Of a stretch of DNA of 64,000 bases, positions 43,123 to 52,549 are shown piece after piece. The position numbers and the translations under genes were made by a program. The DNA lies in contig CAYVBK010000002.1 in the NCBI GenBank assembly GCA_964449465.1, positions 62,001 through 126,000 of the forward strand. Reading direction: 5' to 3'. This DNA comes from CAYRXM01 sp964449465. Lineage in GTDB: Bacteria > Chloroflexota > Anaerolineae > JAFGEY01. Below the pieces are notes generated by a model, which saw only the letters and a program-made list of their open reading frames with translations, was not told the DNA's origin and did no database searches. Numbering within the stretch: the first letter of the stretch is position 1; each line of letters begins with the position of its first letter.

Positions 43123-44643
43123 CTATTGTCGTTCATAAACGCCCAAAAATGTTTTGAGCTGTGGATCGTCGCTCCACGGCAGATCCACCCGTTGATAACT
43201 ATAGGCAGCCAGCCAGTCAAAGGCTGTGCCATAAATAATGATATAGTCGGGCTGAGCCGAAAAAATGACATAATCCATGTTCATTTTTTCGTGGCCGGGC
43301 GTGCCTTGCCCCATATTTTGCACCCGGCTGTGAGCGATGGTCAGATCGTTGAGGCCGTACAGGTCCAACGCTTTGAGATCGGCATAAAACGGCATTTGCC
43401 CGGCTGCATCTACGGCAATGTATGTATCACGAGGCACATTCTCGTGCAGCCATTTGCCCATCGCTGTGCGAGCGCGGCCGGCCAGCCGGGCATCGAACGG
43501 ATCGAGAAACAGCTTTTTCTCGCCACTCAACGATGATTGCACAAACAGAGCCAGCAGCAGGGCCATCAGCGCCGCCCCTGCGCCGACATAGAGCGCAGGC
43601 CGCCATCGCCCCAGACAAGCGCCCACCCATCCGGCGATGGCCTGGCCCAAGACAATCAGACCGCCGGCCAGCAGAATGTAAAAGAGCGGCAGCAGCGGCA
43701 CAAAAAACCGCCCCACCGACCAATCGCCGCCCACATAGGCCACATAGAGGCTATAGACCAGGACGATCAGGGCAAAATAGCCGGCCCACATTCGCCAACC
43801 GCGCCGCAGCAAGGGCAGCAGGGCAACAACCGGCAGCAGCCAGCCGAGGTGAATGCGCACAAAGGTTTGCAAGTAGGCCAGGCCGCGCAGCCGCTGATCG
43901 GCGCTGTCGGTCAGAGTGACTTTGGCATAGAATGTGTTGGGTAGCGGAAAGCCATAGTAACGCCAGCGAAAGGCAAACCAGGGCAGCCAGATCAGGGCAA
44001 AAGCAGCCAGGCGCAGCCAGTCTTGACGGACGGCCAGGCGACGGCGGCAGATCAGCCGGGCGGCCACCTGATGCAGGCCGGTGATGGCATACACCAGCAG
44101 CCCCTCCGGACGGGTCATGGCGGCCAGGGCAAACCAGGCCCCCGATATTGGCACAACACGATCATCTCCCATCTCACGCAAATAGGCACAGCCGCCGGCC
44201 AGCACCAAAAAGGCAAACAGCGGCGCTTCCAGCCCGCCGACAGCCCACAGTGCAAACGAGCCATCGGCGGCCAGGAGCAGGGCAGCCAACGCAGCCAGCC
44301 AGCGATCCCGCTCCCCCACCCATCGCCACAGCCAGACCAGGCAACCCAATGCCCACACTGTCCCTAAAATCAGCGATACAGTGTGAATGGGCAGCCGCAG
44401 CCAGAAAAACGGAATCAGCAGCACCGTCCACAAAAAATTGGTATACCCCTCCACCCGCCGCTCGCCAATGTTGAATGTCAGGCCGTACCCGCGCGCCGCA
44501 TTCCAGGCATAACGAAACGAAATATAGGCATCATCTACGGCGTCAAAATCCATCAACCAGGCATAAAACCCGGCATGCGCCACCAACAACACCGCCGCCA
44601 AAATTAGCCAGGTAACCGGCCGCCGCGCCAGAGAGATCAGCAT
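43123..44643 (-). CDS. GT-C membrane glycosyltransferase, AftB-like
   Basis: 506 residues, about 10-11 membrane helices. The first outer loop DFDAVDDAYISFRYAWNAARGYGLTFNIGERRVEGYTNFLWT is the diagnostic block of the AftB-like group, with the acidic D-D pair of GT-C enzymes (written here in parts: DAVDDAYISF, GYTNFLWT). A soluble C-terminal part of about 120 residues follows. It probably uses a polyprenyl-phosphate sugar made by the GT2 partner 28 bases downstream. AAAGGA precedes the ATG and a promoter lies at 44675-44703. Confidence 0.85.
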   Translation of the reverse strand: MLISLARRPVTWLILAAVLLVAHAGFYAWLMDFDAVDDAYISFRYAWNAARGYGLTFNIGERRVEGYTNFLWTVLLIPFFWLRLPIHTVSLILGTVWALGCLVWLWRWVGERDRWLAALAALLLAADGSFALWAVGGLEAPLFAFLVLAGGCAYLREMGDDRVVPISGAWFALAAMTRPEGLLVYAITGLHQVAARLICRRRLAVRQDWLRLAAFALIWLPWFAFRWRYYGFPLPNTFYAKVTLTDSADQRLRGLAYLQTFVRIHLGWLLPVVALLPLLRRGWRMWAGYFALIVLVYSLYVAYVGGDWSVGRFFVPLLPLFYILLAGGLIVLGQAIAGWVGACLGRWRPALYVGAGAALMALLLALFVQSSLSGEKKLFLDPFDARLAGRARTAMGKWLHENVPRDTYIAVDAAGQMPFYADLKALDLYGLNDLTIAHSRVQNMGQGTPGHEKMNMDYVIFSAQPDYIIIYGTAFDWLAAYSYQRVDLPWSDDPQLKTFLGVYERQ

Positions 44644-44674
44644 CTATTCTATCCTTTCCGATCTTGATGCGCCG

Positions 44675-44703
44675 ATTATACTATTGGGGGCATAAAACGC
44701 CAA
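44675..44703 (-). promoter_or_regulatory. Promoter of the AftB-like/GT2 operon
   Basis: On the minus strand, TTGGCG (44698-44703), 17 bases, TATAAT (44675-44680), 31 bases before the ATG. Confidence 0.82.
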
Positions 44704-44874
44704 GCCTGCCCCCTAACCCGGATAGGCTCAAGCCAGGTGAGCATTTTATGGTCAGGCTATATCAGGGATGCCGATCACCCGCCTGCTATTACCGATTGGA
44801 CAAATGCGAGGAGCCTGGCACACCCTCGGCCAAACCGGCTTTGTTTTGCACCGCCCCCGCGACTCGCGCCGATC

Positions 44875-44908
44875 AAAAAAGGACGGCATCGGGAGCCGTC
44901 CTTTTTTT
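44875..44908 (-). terminator. Bidirectional terminator after the mannosidase gene
   Basis: GGACGGC (44881-44887) and GCCGTCC (44895-44901) are flanked by an A run on the left and a T run on the right, so the hairpin works on either strand. It ends the minus-strand mannosidase unit 22 bases after its stop. Confidence 0.9.
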
Positions 44909-44929
44909 AGCAGACGAGAATGAACAGAG

Positions 44930-47900
44930 CTAGCGGGTCAACCGCACCGTCTTGACTTCAAAGGGATGGAAATCGAGGACGATTTGACCGTTGTTAATGT
45001 CTAGATCGCACTCTTGTTCTTCCAGCATATTGGTTTGGGCAGCCGCGCCGAACGGCAGCGAGGTTGAGAGCGTGCAGCGGGTAGCCGTGCGCATGCTCTC
45101 GTACAGGCGCACCACCACGTCACCGCTGCCATCCTCGGCCGGCTTGACTGTGTCAATGATCACGTTGGGTGCACCGACCGAGAACAGCGAGCCACTGCCA
45201 CCCTCGCCTGGCGCGGTGAGCGAAGCGACGTTGAGGTCATAGCCCTCTTGCACCAGGCCACTGTCGGGCAGCGTGCCGTTCCAGAGATACAAGGCATAGG
45301 TAAATTCCTGATGCCCGCGGTCGGCAGTCATGTCGGGAGCCAGAGCCGACTTGAGCAGGGTGAGGTTGATGCTGTTGTCGGCCACATTGACGCCGTATTT
45401 GCAGTCGTTCAACACGGCAAACCCGCGATGGGCCTCGGTCAGGGCAGACCATTTGTGCATCGAAACCTCGAACCGGTCGGCGTCGAACGGGCGAGACTTG
45501 TGCGTGGGCCGGGCGATGTGACCGAATTGAATTTCATGTAGTGCTTCCTTGTTGTACACATCCACCGGGAAATTGACCTTGAGCAGCTTGTGGCTTTCCT
45601 GCCAGTCCAGCACGGTGTGGAAATCTACCCGCCGACTGCCCTGCCGCAGAGTGATGATCTGGGTCATGGGTGAGTTGTGCAGCTTGCGGGTGACGCGCAG
45701 TTGGACCATCAACGGGCCGGATGACAAGACCTGTACCTGCGCCGGCTCATCCAACGCCACCGGGGTCTGCTCGTACATGCTGTCGAGATCCCAGGCATCC
45801 CAGCCGGTAGGCACGTCTTTGTACATTTTCAGGCTGTTGCACAGGCCCTTGGCCCACTCGCGGTCAGTTTCCTTGTCCCAAATACTGACGATTTCGCCCT
45901 TGTCGTTGAACTCGATGCGCAAAAGGTCATTCTCTAACAGCGTGGGCGTGGCCTTGAGGCCGTTGCCCCATGCCAGCGGATCGGCGTGATAGATGGTGGT
46001 CCAGCCGCAAGCCGGCGTGGTCACCTGGACAAACACCTTGCGCGCGCCGTTGCCGGCAACGGTTTGGGTGGGCAGGAATCCGTCGGCGCCTTTGGCGCCG
46101 TTCCAGCCTTGCGGCAACTCGACCAGCAACTTGCGCGGCCATGAGAGCGAGTTGAAAACGGTCAGAGCTTTGGCATTGTCGGCGACCAGGGCAGCGGCGG
46201 CCTGAGTGGTCACCTCGTTGGCCGTGCGAATGCACTCGGCATAGCTGGCCTCGGCCTCTTCATAGACGCGGTGAATGGACGAACCGGGGATAATGTCGTG
46301 GAACTGGTTGAGCAGCACGCGCTTCCAGGCCGCGTCCATCGTAGAGAGCGGAAAAGCCCAGCCCCTGAGCGCGGCGGCCGCAACGCTCCACATTTCGGCC
46401 TCGCGCAAGGCAAACTCGCTTTTGCGATTGCCGCGCTTGGTGCGCGCCTGCGAGGTATAGGTGCCGCGGTGGGCCTGAAAGTACAACTCTCCCACATAGC
46501 GGCCCGGCACAGATTTCTTTTCCTGGTCTTTGAAATAGTCAATCGGTGAGGCAATGACCACCCTGGGCGCGCCTTCCAGGTTCTTTTGACGGAGGGCAAA
46601 TTCCAGGTGATTGCGGGTGGGGCCACCGCCGCCGTCGCCAAAACCAAAGGGCATCAGACGGGTGCTAAAGCCATCTTTTTGCACCCGCTCTTTCCAGCGT
46701 TGAATGGCCGAGGCAGGATTGGTCATCGAGTTGTAATCGTTGTGCAAATGCACCAAAATCTGCGAGCCGTCAATGCCTTCCCACCAGAACGTGTTCAGCG
46801 GGAATGTTTCGCCGCCGTTATAGGCCCAGAAAATCTTTTGGGTGGAGAAATACTTGATCCCGCAGCCCTTCATAATCTGCGGCATAGCCCCTGAATAGCC
46901 AAACACGTCGGGCAGCCACATCAATTCACAATCTATACCGAATTCTTGCTTAAAGAATCGCTTGCCATGAATGAACTGGCGAATCAGGCTTTCGCCGCCG
47001 GAAATGTTGGTATCGGCCTCAACCCACATGCCGCCTTCGGGGATGAGTTGGCCTTTGGCTATGGCCGCCTTGGCCCGCTCGTACATTTCGGGATAGCTCT
47101 TTTGCATCATCCAGTAGAGGTGCGGCTGGCTCTGCAAGAACTTGAACTCGGGGTACAGTTCCATCAGAGCAAACTGATTGGCCAGGGTGCGCAGCATTTT
47201 GCGCTCGGTCTCGGCCAGCGGCCACAGCCAGGCCACGTCAATGTGGGCGTGACCAAAGGCATAAAGCGTGGGCGCGGTCGAGCCGTTGACACATTCGAGC
47301 AGCGGCTTGAGGCGTTCGCGAGCGACGCGCACGGTTTGCAACATCTCGTCGTTGGGCAGCTCAAAATCTACAATCACGGTAAAATCGCGCAGGCCGGCGT
47401 CAATTTCCTGCACACGCAGCGATTCGGGGTCGAGAGCCTCGCGCACCTCGAACAGTGTGCGTACGTCAATAGCCAGTTGATACACCTCTTCCTGCCAGAT
47501 GCCAAAGGTGGTGCGGCCCAAGGCTACCTGCTGCGGCGGCGGTTCTGGCACGGTCTCGCGGCCGGGCGGCGTGGGGCCGGCATAGGCCACCATGGGGCCG
47601 TGACCGGCATAGCCTTCGATCAAAACGTCATAGGTCTCGCCAGGCACGCCGTTCAGTGAAAGAAGCAACTCGTGGTAAATCGTCCATCGTTGCTCGTGCC
47701 GCATCCACGGGTGATGTGGGTTGGCCTCGCCTACGGCCACACCGTTGACATAGACAGCGCTGTCACCGCCCACGTCTACCACCAGCACGATGCGCTGTCC
47801 AGCAGCCTCTGGGGGCAGCGTCACCTGACCGTTAAACCAGCCATACTCCCATTTGGCCCCCCACCGGGTTCCCACCGGCATGGGGTAAAACGTGCGTTGA

Positions 47901-48034
47901 GCGGCCTGCGCCGCGGTAAGCTGTTCTGGGGTGATAAAGCCGTGCAGCGGCACCTCGCCCAACTCGCGGTAAACATGATTGGGCAGTTCACGCATCCAGT
48001 TTTCCAGGCGATGTCGCCATTCGATTGTAAGCAT
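44930..48034 (-). CDS. Alpha-mannosidase, GH38
   Basis: 1034 residues, the full length of cytoplasmic class II mannosidases. An N-terminal beta domain precedes the catalytic domain. Zinc ligands H262 and H264 with D266 lie in FGHAHIDVAWLWP, and the nucleophile D376 in WLPDVFGYSGAMPQI. LLNQFHDIIPGSSIH supplies the last histidine, then a large C-terminal beta domain follows. No signal peptide. It removes alpha-mannose from oligosaccharides taken up by the cell. AGGAGG precedes the ATG. The M29 aminopeptidase gene is upstream, separated by a MITE-like copy. Confidence 0.95.
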   Translation of the reverse strand: MLTIEWRHRLENWMRELPNHVYRELGEVPLHGFITPEQLTAAQAAQRTFYPMPVGTRWGAKWEYGWFNGQVTLPPEAAGQRIVLVVDVGGDSAVYVNGVAVGEANPHHPWMRHEQRWTIYHELLLSLNGVPGETYDVLIEGYAGHGPMVAYAGPTPPGRETVPEPPPQQVALGRTTFGIWQEEVYQLAIDVRTLFEVREALDPESLRVQEIDAGLRDFTVIVDFELPNDEMLQTVRVARERLKPLLECVNGSTAPTLYAFGHAHIDVAWLWPLAETERKMLRTLANQFALMELYPEFKFLQSQPHLYWMMQKSYPEMYERAKAAIAKGQLIPEGGMWVEADTNISGGESLIRQFIHGKRFFKQEFGIDCELMWLPDVFGYSGAMPQIMKGCGIKYFSTQKIFWAYNGGETFPLNTFWWEGIDGSQILVHLHNDYNSMTNPASAIQRWKERVQKDGFSTRLMPFGFGDGGGGPTRNHLEFALRQKNLEGAPRVVIASPIDYFKDQEKKSVPGRYVGELYFQAHRGTYTSQARTKRGNRKSEFALREAEMWSVAAAALRGWAFPLSTMDAAWKRVLLNQFHDIIPGSSIHRVYEEAEASYAECIRTANEVTTQAAAALVADNAKALTVFNSLSWPRKLLVELPQGWNGAKGADGFLPTQTVAGNGARKVFVQVTTPACGWTTIYHADPLAWGNGLKATPTLLENDLLRIEFNDKGEIVSIWDKETDREWAKGLCNSLKMYKDVPTGWDAWDLDSMYEQTPVALDEPAQVQVLSSGPLMVQLRVTRKLHNSPMTQIITLRQGSRRVDFHTVLDWQESHKLLKVNFPVDVYNKEALHEIQFGHIARPTHKSRPFDADRFEVSMHKWSALTEAHRGFAVLNDCKYGVNVADNSINLTLLKSALAPDMTADRGHQEFTYALYLWNGTLPDSGLVQEGYDLNVASLTAPGEGGSGSLFSVGAPNVIIDTVKPAEDGSGDVVVRLYESMRTATRCTLSTSLPFGAAAQTNMLEEQECDLDINNGQIVLDFHPFEVKTVRLTR

Positions 48035-48101
48035 AAAATATCCTCCTGTTCAAATTGTAAGATCAATGGATTGTCCAAGTTCGTGCCTGACGCAGCCGGC
48101 T

Positions 48102-48239
48102 CTAGAAGCGTGCTGAAAAGCCCCCTCCCCACCAAGACACAAAGAGCACAAAGCATTTTTAGCGACTCAAAAGTATTGTAAACCTTTGTGTTCTCGGTGT
48201 CCTTTGTGGTAAAAATGGACTTTTTCAGCGGTCTCCTAG
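48102..48239. mobile_element. MITE-like 130-bp element, copy R3
   Basis: A 130-base core flanked on both sides by CTAG (48102-48105 and 48236-48239). Ends carry GCTGAAAA and TTTTTCAGC; the inside repeats the CACCAAGACACAAAG inverted block. The terminal CTAG supplies the TAG stop of the aminopeptidase gene (minus strand). Confidence 0.88.
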
Positions 48240-49336
48240 ATCACAATCCTGCCATTCTGGTAAAACAACTCGCCATCCACAGCAATCTCGGCATCGTTCA
48301 TGTCGCAGAGCATATCCCAGTGAATGCCCGACTCGTTCCGGCTGCCCGTCTCCAGGTAACCCAGCCCCATAGCCAGGTGAATGGTGCCGCCGATCTTTTC
48401 GTCAAAGAGCATGTTTTTGGTAAAGCGTTGGATGCCATAATTGACGCCGATGCCAAACTCACCCAGATAGCGTGCGCCGGCGTCGGTGTTGAGGACGGCT
48501 GTGAGCAGTTCTTGATTTTTGCTGGCCCGCTCCTGAACCACTTTGCCATCCTCGAACCATAGCTCAATGTCGCTGATCTCCTGGCCGTACTCAATGGCCG
48601 GATACTTGAAGCGAATCCAGCCATTGGCCGAGTCTTCTACCGGGCCGGTGAATATCTCGCCATCGGGGAAATTGAGCCGACCATCGCAGACTTCAAATGT
48701 GCGATCCTTGATGGACAGAGTCAGATCAATCTGGCTGCCTTTGAGGGTGACACGGTCGCGGCCGCGCAACCATTCTACCCAGACCCTTTGACGTTCGCCT
48801 TCGCCCCGCCAAAAAGCCACCGGATCATCCAGGTGCAGCATGCCGGCGCCATAGACAAAATCCTGATAGTCACTCAGCGACATATCGGCTTCTTGAGCCA
48901 TGGCCTCGGTGGGATAAGCCGTCAGACACCAGTTCAATTCCTTGCGTGCGCTGCGTTCGTTGAAAAGCTGGTTGAGCGGCGCCCGCGCCTTGGCCACGCG
49001 GGCGATGCGTGCCTTGTCCATCCCGCTCAAGGCGCGGGTGTTGTGTTCGGCCCACAGAAACAAAAACGCATCATAGGTCTCGGTGACCAGCCTGTCCGCC
49101 GGCGAAATGTGATCGAGTTGCGCATCGGCGGCATGCCGATAGAAAATCTCTTGCATGCCTGGCACCGCGCAGCGGACATCCACAAAGGCGCCGGCTTGAA
49201 GGGCCTGCTGATAGGCGGCCAACGTCAGCTCGGTAGCCAGGGGATGAGTTTCGATGATCATGTGCTGGCCGGGCTGAACGGCCAACGAATAGTGGATCAA
49301 GACCTGCGCCAGCCTGGTGACACGTGGATCGGGCAT
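48236..49336 (-). CDS. M29 family aminopeptidase
   Basis: 366 residues, the standard size of thermophilic aminopeptidase T/AmpS metallopeptidases. It matches along its length, with LNFPDGEIFTGPVEDS (metal-binding Glu), YLGEFGIGVNYGIQ, the late block FDEKIGGTIHLAMG and SGIHWDML (His and Asp ligands). It is cytoplasmic and releases N-terminal residues. The gene lies 15 bases from the glycoside hydrolase upstream, so it belongs to that transcript. Its stop codon lies inside the end of a MITE-like repeat. Confidence 0.93.
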   Translation of the reverse strand: MPDPRVTRLAQVLIHYSLAVQPGQHMIIETHPLATELTLAAYQQALQAGAFVDVRCAVPGMQEIFYRHAADAQLDHISPADRLVTETYDAFLFLWAEHNTRALSGMDKARIARVAKARAPLNQLFNERSARKELNWCLTAYPTEAMAQEADMSLSDYQDFVYGAGMLHLDDPVAFWRGEGERQRVWVEWLRGRDRVTLKGSQIDLTLSIKDRTFEVCDGRLNFPDGEIFTGPVEDSANGWIRFKYPAIEYGQEISDIELWFEDGKVVQERASKNQELLTAVLNTDAGARYLGEFGIGVNYGIQRFTKNMLFDEKIGGTIHLAMGLGYLETGSRNESGIHWDMLCDMNDAEIAVDGELFYQNGRIVI

Positions 49337-49351
49337 GCGATATCCTTTCGC

Positions 49352-51361
49352 TTATAAAAACAATTTGGGCAAATGCTCGGGTGCCTCGTCATACGGCGGC
49401 GTCTGCCTTGCCGCAACCGCATACAGCCGCTCATGGGTCAGGCGAGCAGCCTCGGCCAGTTCCTCGTAGGGGCGATTGCACACATCCATAAAACCAATGT
49501 TCCAGTTTTCGCCGTCAAACCGCCCCAGCGCCGACTCGTCATAAAGGGTAAAATAGTGCGCCCCCACACACCAGGGCAGGGCGGCGGCGTTCTCGACATA
49601 AACGCGGAAAGCCTGTCCGCGCGCCGCCTGGTCGCGCACGTGACCGATGCCGCTGCCGGGCAGTCCCACATCCAGCGCACCAAAATGCCACTCGCCGATC
49701 AGCACAGGCATGCCCAACTGCCGGGCGATCTCGCCGGTTTGATCGACTGGCACACGCTCCTGGTAACAGTTCATGCTAAACACGTCAAAACAGCGCATCC
49801 CGCGCACAGCCCACCGGGGCGGCGCGGTGTAATAGCGCGCCCCCAGGTTGAGGTGATGTGGGTCCACCACCTTGCAGGCATCGCTCAAACCCACAAACAA
49901 CATTTCGACCATCATCTCGCTGAATGTGGCCAGATCGGCCTGCGCGGCGGCGGTGAGCGGTGTGCGCCACGCGCCGGCCCGCATCGCATCCACAGTGACG
50001 CTCATATCCCAGGCTGCCGCCAACGCCGCATCACTGCCATATTTTTGCTCCAACCAATCGGCCAACGCCGCCCGCGCCGCTCCGCCATCCGTATTGAACA
50101 ACATACCGGCAGCCGGCGTCTCGGTGGCAAAGCCCCAGGTCGGCTCGTTCATCAGAAAATAACCGATCATGGCTGGATCGTCGGCGGTGGCGCGCAGTTG
50201 TTCGGCAAACGCAGCGGCATCTTGGGCAAAACCAGGATCGAACACATCGGGGAAATCGCGGTAAATCAGCGGTGTGTTAGGGAATTCGGGGTGCAGCGGG
50301 CGGACATACGGAAAGGCAGCCCGTTGAGCAACAGGCCAATCCGACCAGTTGGCTACAGTGTTGAATCCCAGCCGGCGCAATTCGGCCAGAGTGATGGCGG
50401 CCCAGTTTTCATACCACGTTTCGCTGCCAAATGCGCGGATCAGGTTGGCCGCCAGGTAATTGACCGTCGGCCCTTCAAACCCCGGCTTGTAAACATCAGC
50501 AAACGGCCCCGACGGATCGGGCCGCCAGGTCAAAGCCGCCTCCAGTCCACCAAAAGCGGCATCGGTGTCTACCCGTACGCAATCCATCCCCGCCGACCAA
50601 AAAGCATAGCCGTCGGGGTCCACCAGCCACCAACGTGCGCCATCATCACAAGTGCGAAAAAAGCCACTCCTCTCAAACTGCCGCCCCGTCCAGCCGCCCC
50701 AACGCGACCATCCCTCCGACCAACGATGCACTGGCGCCGCCTGCCGTTGGCTGTGCAGCCGCTCGCTCACCTGCTCCGTGCTGCGGCTTTTATTCGGCCA
50801 GTCGTGCAGCGTGCTTTGCCCTAACTCGTCGAGCAGCGGGCCGGCCGGCAGAACGAGTTCGGCCATTCGGGGCGGCTCTTGCACCGTCGCTTCAATCGGC
50901 GTCAGACAGAACCTCGCCGGGCGGTCGCTTTTGCGCAGCACAGTCAGGGTCAGGCGGTCTACCCGCGCCAGATCCACGCGGTCGCCCCAGCACATCGGCT
51001 TGAGCCAGGCCGCCTCGCGGGGATAGCGCCAGCGGTTCTGGTTGACCGCCTCCAGGGGCATGCGCAAGCGAAATGAGCATTGGTTCAGGCCAGAAAAGAG
51101 CAGGCCAAAGCGCGGGCCGGTTTCGCCCTCTTGCAGCGACAACAACAAGACCACCAGGTGATTGCCGTCAATCAGCATATCGGCAGTGAGATAGTTCATC
51201 TCGGCCAGCGCGCCGACAGGAAATGTGCAGAGCAGACCATCGCCTTCGGCCATTGCTATGTACCAGGCCGCATTGAAAAAGGGCGGCGGGGTTGGGTCGG
51301 GTTGCAAACCACCGAGCAAAGAACAAAAATCCAGGCATAAAAAAGAAGGATTAGGATTCAT
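49352..51361 (-). CDS. Clan GH-A glycoside hydrolase (agarase/beta-galactosidase-like)
   Basis: 669 residues. An N-terminal beta domain (about 1-200) leads to a block resembling GH50-type agarases: WTGRQFERSGFF, WWLVDPDGYAFWSAGMDCVR. The TIM-barrel catalytic acids are likely E in FLMNEPTWGF and E in VLIGEWHFGALD, the usual clan GH-A pair about 200 residues apart. The exact family and sugar are uncertain. There is no signal peptide. The ATG at 51361 has AGGT upstream, weak but plausible; the longer start lacks a site. Confidence 0.78.
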   Translation of the reverse strand: MNPNPSFLCLDFCSLLGGLQPDPTPPPFFNAAWYIAMAEGDGLLCTFPVGALAEMNYLTADMLIDGNHLVVLLLSLQEGETGPRFGLLFSGLNQCSFRLRMPLEAVNQNRWRYPREAAWLKPMCWGDRVDLARVDRLTLTVLRKSDRPARFCLTPIEATVQEPPRMAELVLPAGPLLDELGQSTLHDWPNKSRSTEQVSERLHSQRQAAPVHRWSEGWSRWGGWTGRQFERSGFFRTCDDGARWWLVDPDGYAFWSAGMDCVRVDTDAAFGGLEAALTWRPDPSGPFADVYKPGFEGPTVNYLAANLIRAFGSETWYENWAAITLAELRRLGFNTVANWSDWPVAQRAAFPYVRPLHPEFPNTPLIYRDFPDVFDPGFAQDAAAFAEQLRATADDPAMIGYFLMNEPTWGFATETPAAGMLFNTDGGAARAALADWLEQKYGSDAALAAAWDMSVTVDAMRAGAWRTPLTAAAQADLATFSEMMVEMLFVGLSDACKVVDPHHLNLGARYYTAPPRWAVRGMRCFDVFSMNCYQERVPVDQTGEIARQLGMPVLIGEWHFGALDVGLPGSGIGHVRDQAARGQAFRVYVENAAALPWCVGAHYFTLYDESALGRFDGENWNIGFMDVCNRPYEELAEAARLTHERLYAVAARQTPPYDEAPEHLPKLFL

Positions 51362-51450
51362 CGCAATACCTGCTTTATCGTTTCCATCGGCAACAGGAAA
51401 CAAGGTTTTTCCTACTGTTCATCAGTATACCATGTTATTGCTCTTGACCG

Positions 51451-51485
51451 CAAATGCCCGACCCGTCTTTCGGGTTGCATTTGCT
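51451..51485. promoter_or_regulatory. Inverted repeat over the uvsE -35 region
   Basis: GCAAATGC (51451-51458) and GCATTTGC (51478-51485), with ACCCG and CGGGT inside. The right arm covers the -35 hexamer, so it could be an operator or a hairpin. Confidence 0.55.
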
Positions 51486-51504
51486 GCTGCTTTGTGTTAT
51501 CCTT
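51476..51504 (+). promoter_or_regulatory. Promoter of uvsE
   Basis: TTGCAT (51476-51481), 17 bases, TATCCT (51499-51504), 19 bases before the ATG. Confidence 0.6.
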
Positions 51505-51523
51505 GCCAGGAGGAGGAATTGCG

Positions 51524-52543
51524 ATGAAATTAGGCTTTGCGGTCAAAATTGTAGGGCGGGCGGGTCTCAAGTCGAACGACACGCGCCGCTGGCAAAACAA
51601 TCCTCATTTGTCAGTCAGCCTGGCCTATTTGAGGGATATTTTTGTTTATCTAAAACAATCCAACATCAAAATGTATCGCATCTCGTCCGACCTGGCGCCA
51701 TACCTCACACACCCCGACATGCCCCAGTTTCACCGGCAGATTGACGAGTGCCGAGACGAGTTGCAAGCCGTCGGTGAGATGGCCCGACAGGACGGCTTGC
51801 GACTCTCGTTTCACCCTTCGGCCTATGTGGTGCTCAACTCGCCCGATGAAACCACAGCCACCAAGGCCGCGGCCGATTTTCTCGGCCAGGCGCGCATGTT
51901 GGACGAGATGGGCCTGGGGGACGAGGCAGTCGTGGTGACGCACGTGGGCGGCCTGTATGGAGAGCGCGCCGCGGCCATTGAGCGTTTTGTGACACGCTAT
52001 CACCGCCTGCCCGAACCGGCCCGCCGCCGCCTGGTGCTGGAAAATGACGAGCGCTCCTTTTCGCTGGGCGATACCTGGGCCATCCACGAACAAACCGGCA
52101 TCCGCCTGGTGCTGGACCAACTGCACTATCTCTGCCACCCCACCCCCGGCCTGACCTTGCCAGATGCGCTGCGACGTGCCCAAAGCTCCTGGCCGGCCGA
52201 TCAGACGCCCAAAATCCATTACAGCTCGCCGCAAACATCATTGATCGCCGTTTCAGAGGCGACCGCCGCCTCTGAGACGACCGCCGTCCCTGACAGAAAC
52301 GCCCCGCGCCTGCGCGAGCCACGTTTATCGCAACACGCCGACCTGATTGATCCCTTTGCATTTATCGGGTTGTTGTGTGACGCAACAAAACTGCGTGACG
52401 CAACAAAACTGCGTGATACAACCGGTATGCGCCCGTTTGACGTGATGCTGGAATGTAAGGCCAAAGACATAGCCCTGCTGCGCCTGCGCCGACAACTCGA
52501 ACAGTTGGCCCCCGACCTGGTGAAGCAGTGGAATATCTCCTAG
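51524..52543 (+). CDS. uvsE: UV damage endonuclease UvsE/UVDE
   Basis: 339 residues. It nicks DNA 5' of UV photoproducts. Conserved blocks are YRISSDLAPYLTHP, LSFHPSAYVVLNSP, VVTHVGGLYG, LVLENDERSFSLGD, RLVLDQLHYLCHP, PKIHYSS, HADLIDP and FDVMLECKAKDIALLRLR, holding the three-metal site ligands. Two inserts relative to the usual enzyme are seen: an Ala/Thr-rich stretch after KIHYSS (about 233-260), and a tandem DATKLR repeat just before FDVMLE. Both are in frame. AGGAGGAGG precedes the ATG. Confidence 0.93.
   Translation: MKLGFAVKIVGRAGLKSNDTRRWQNNPHLSVSLAYLRDIFVYLKQSNIKMYRISSDLAPYLTHPDMPQFHRQIDECRDELQAVGEMARQDGLRLSFHPSAYVVLNSPDETTATKAAADFLGQARMLDEMGLGDEAVVVTHVGGLYGERAAAIERFVTRYHRLPEPARRRLVLENDERSFSLGDTWAIHEQTGIRLVLDQLHYLCHPTPGLTLPDALRRAQSSWPADQTPKIHYSSPQTSLIAVSEATAASETTAVPDRNAPRLREPRLSQHADLIDPFAFIGLLCDATKLRDATKLRDTTGMRPFDVMLECKAKDIALLRLRRQLEQLAPDLVKQWNIS
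52377..52422. repeat. In-frame 18-bp tandem repeat in uvsE
   Basis: GTGACGCAACAAAACTGC occurs twice exactly (52377-52394, 52395-52412) with a partial third copy, encoding DATKLR units before the last catalytic block. Confidence 0.92.
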
Positions 52544-52549
52544 CAAGCT

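Noticed and set aside
44700..44870. Small plus-strand reading frame upstream of the mannosidase terminator
   Set aside because: No ribosome-binding site, no recognisable motif, and it ends within the terminator region.
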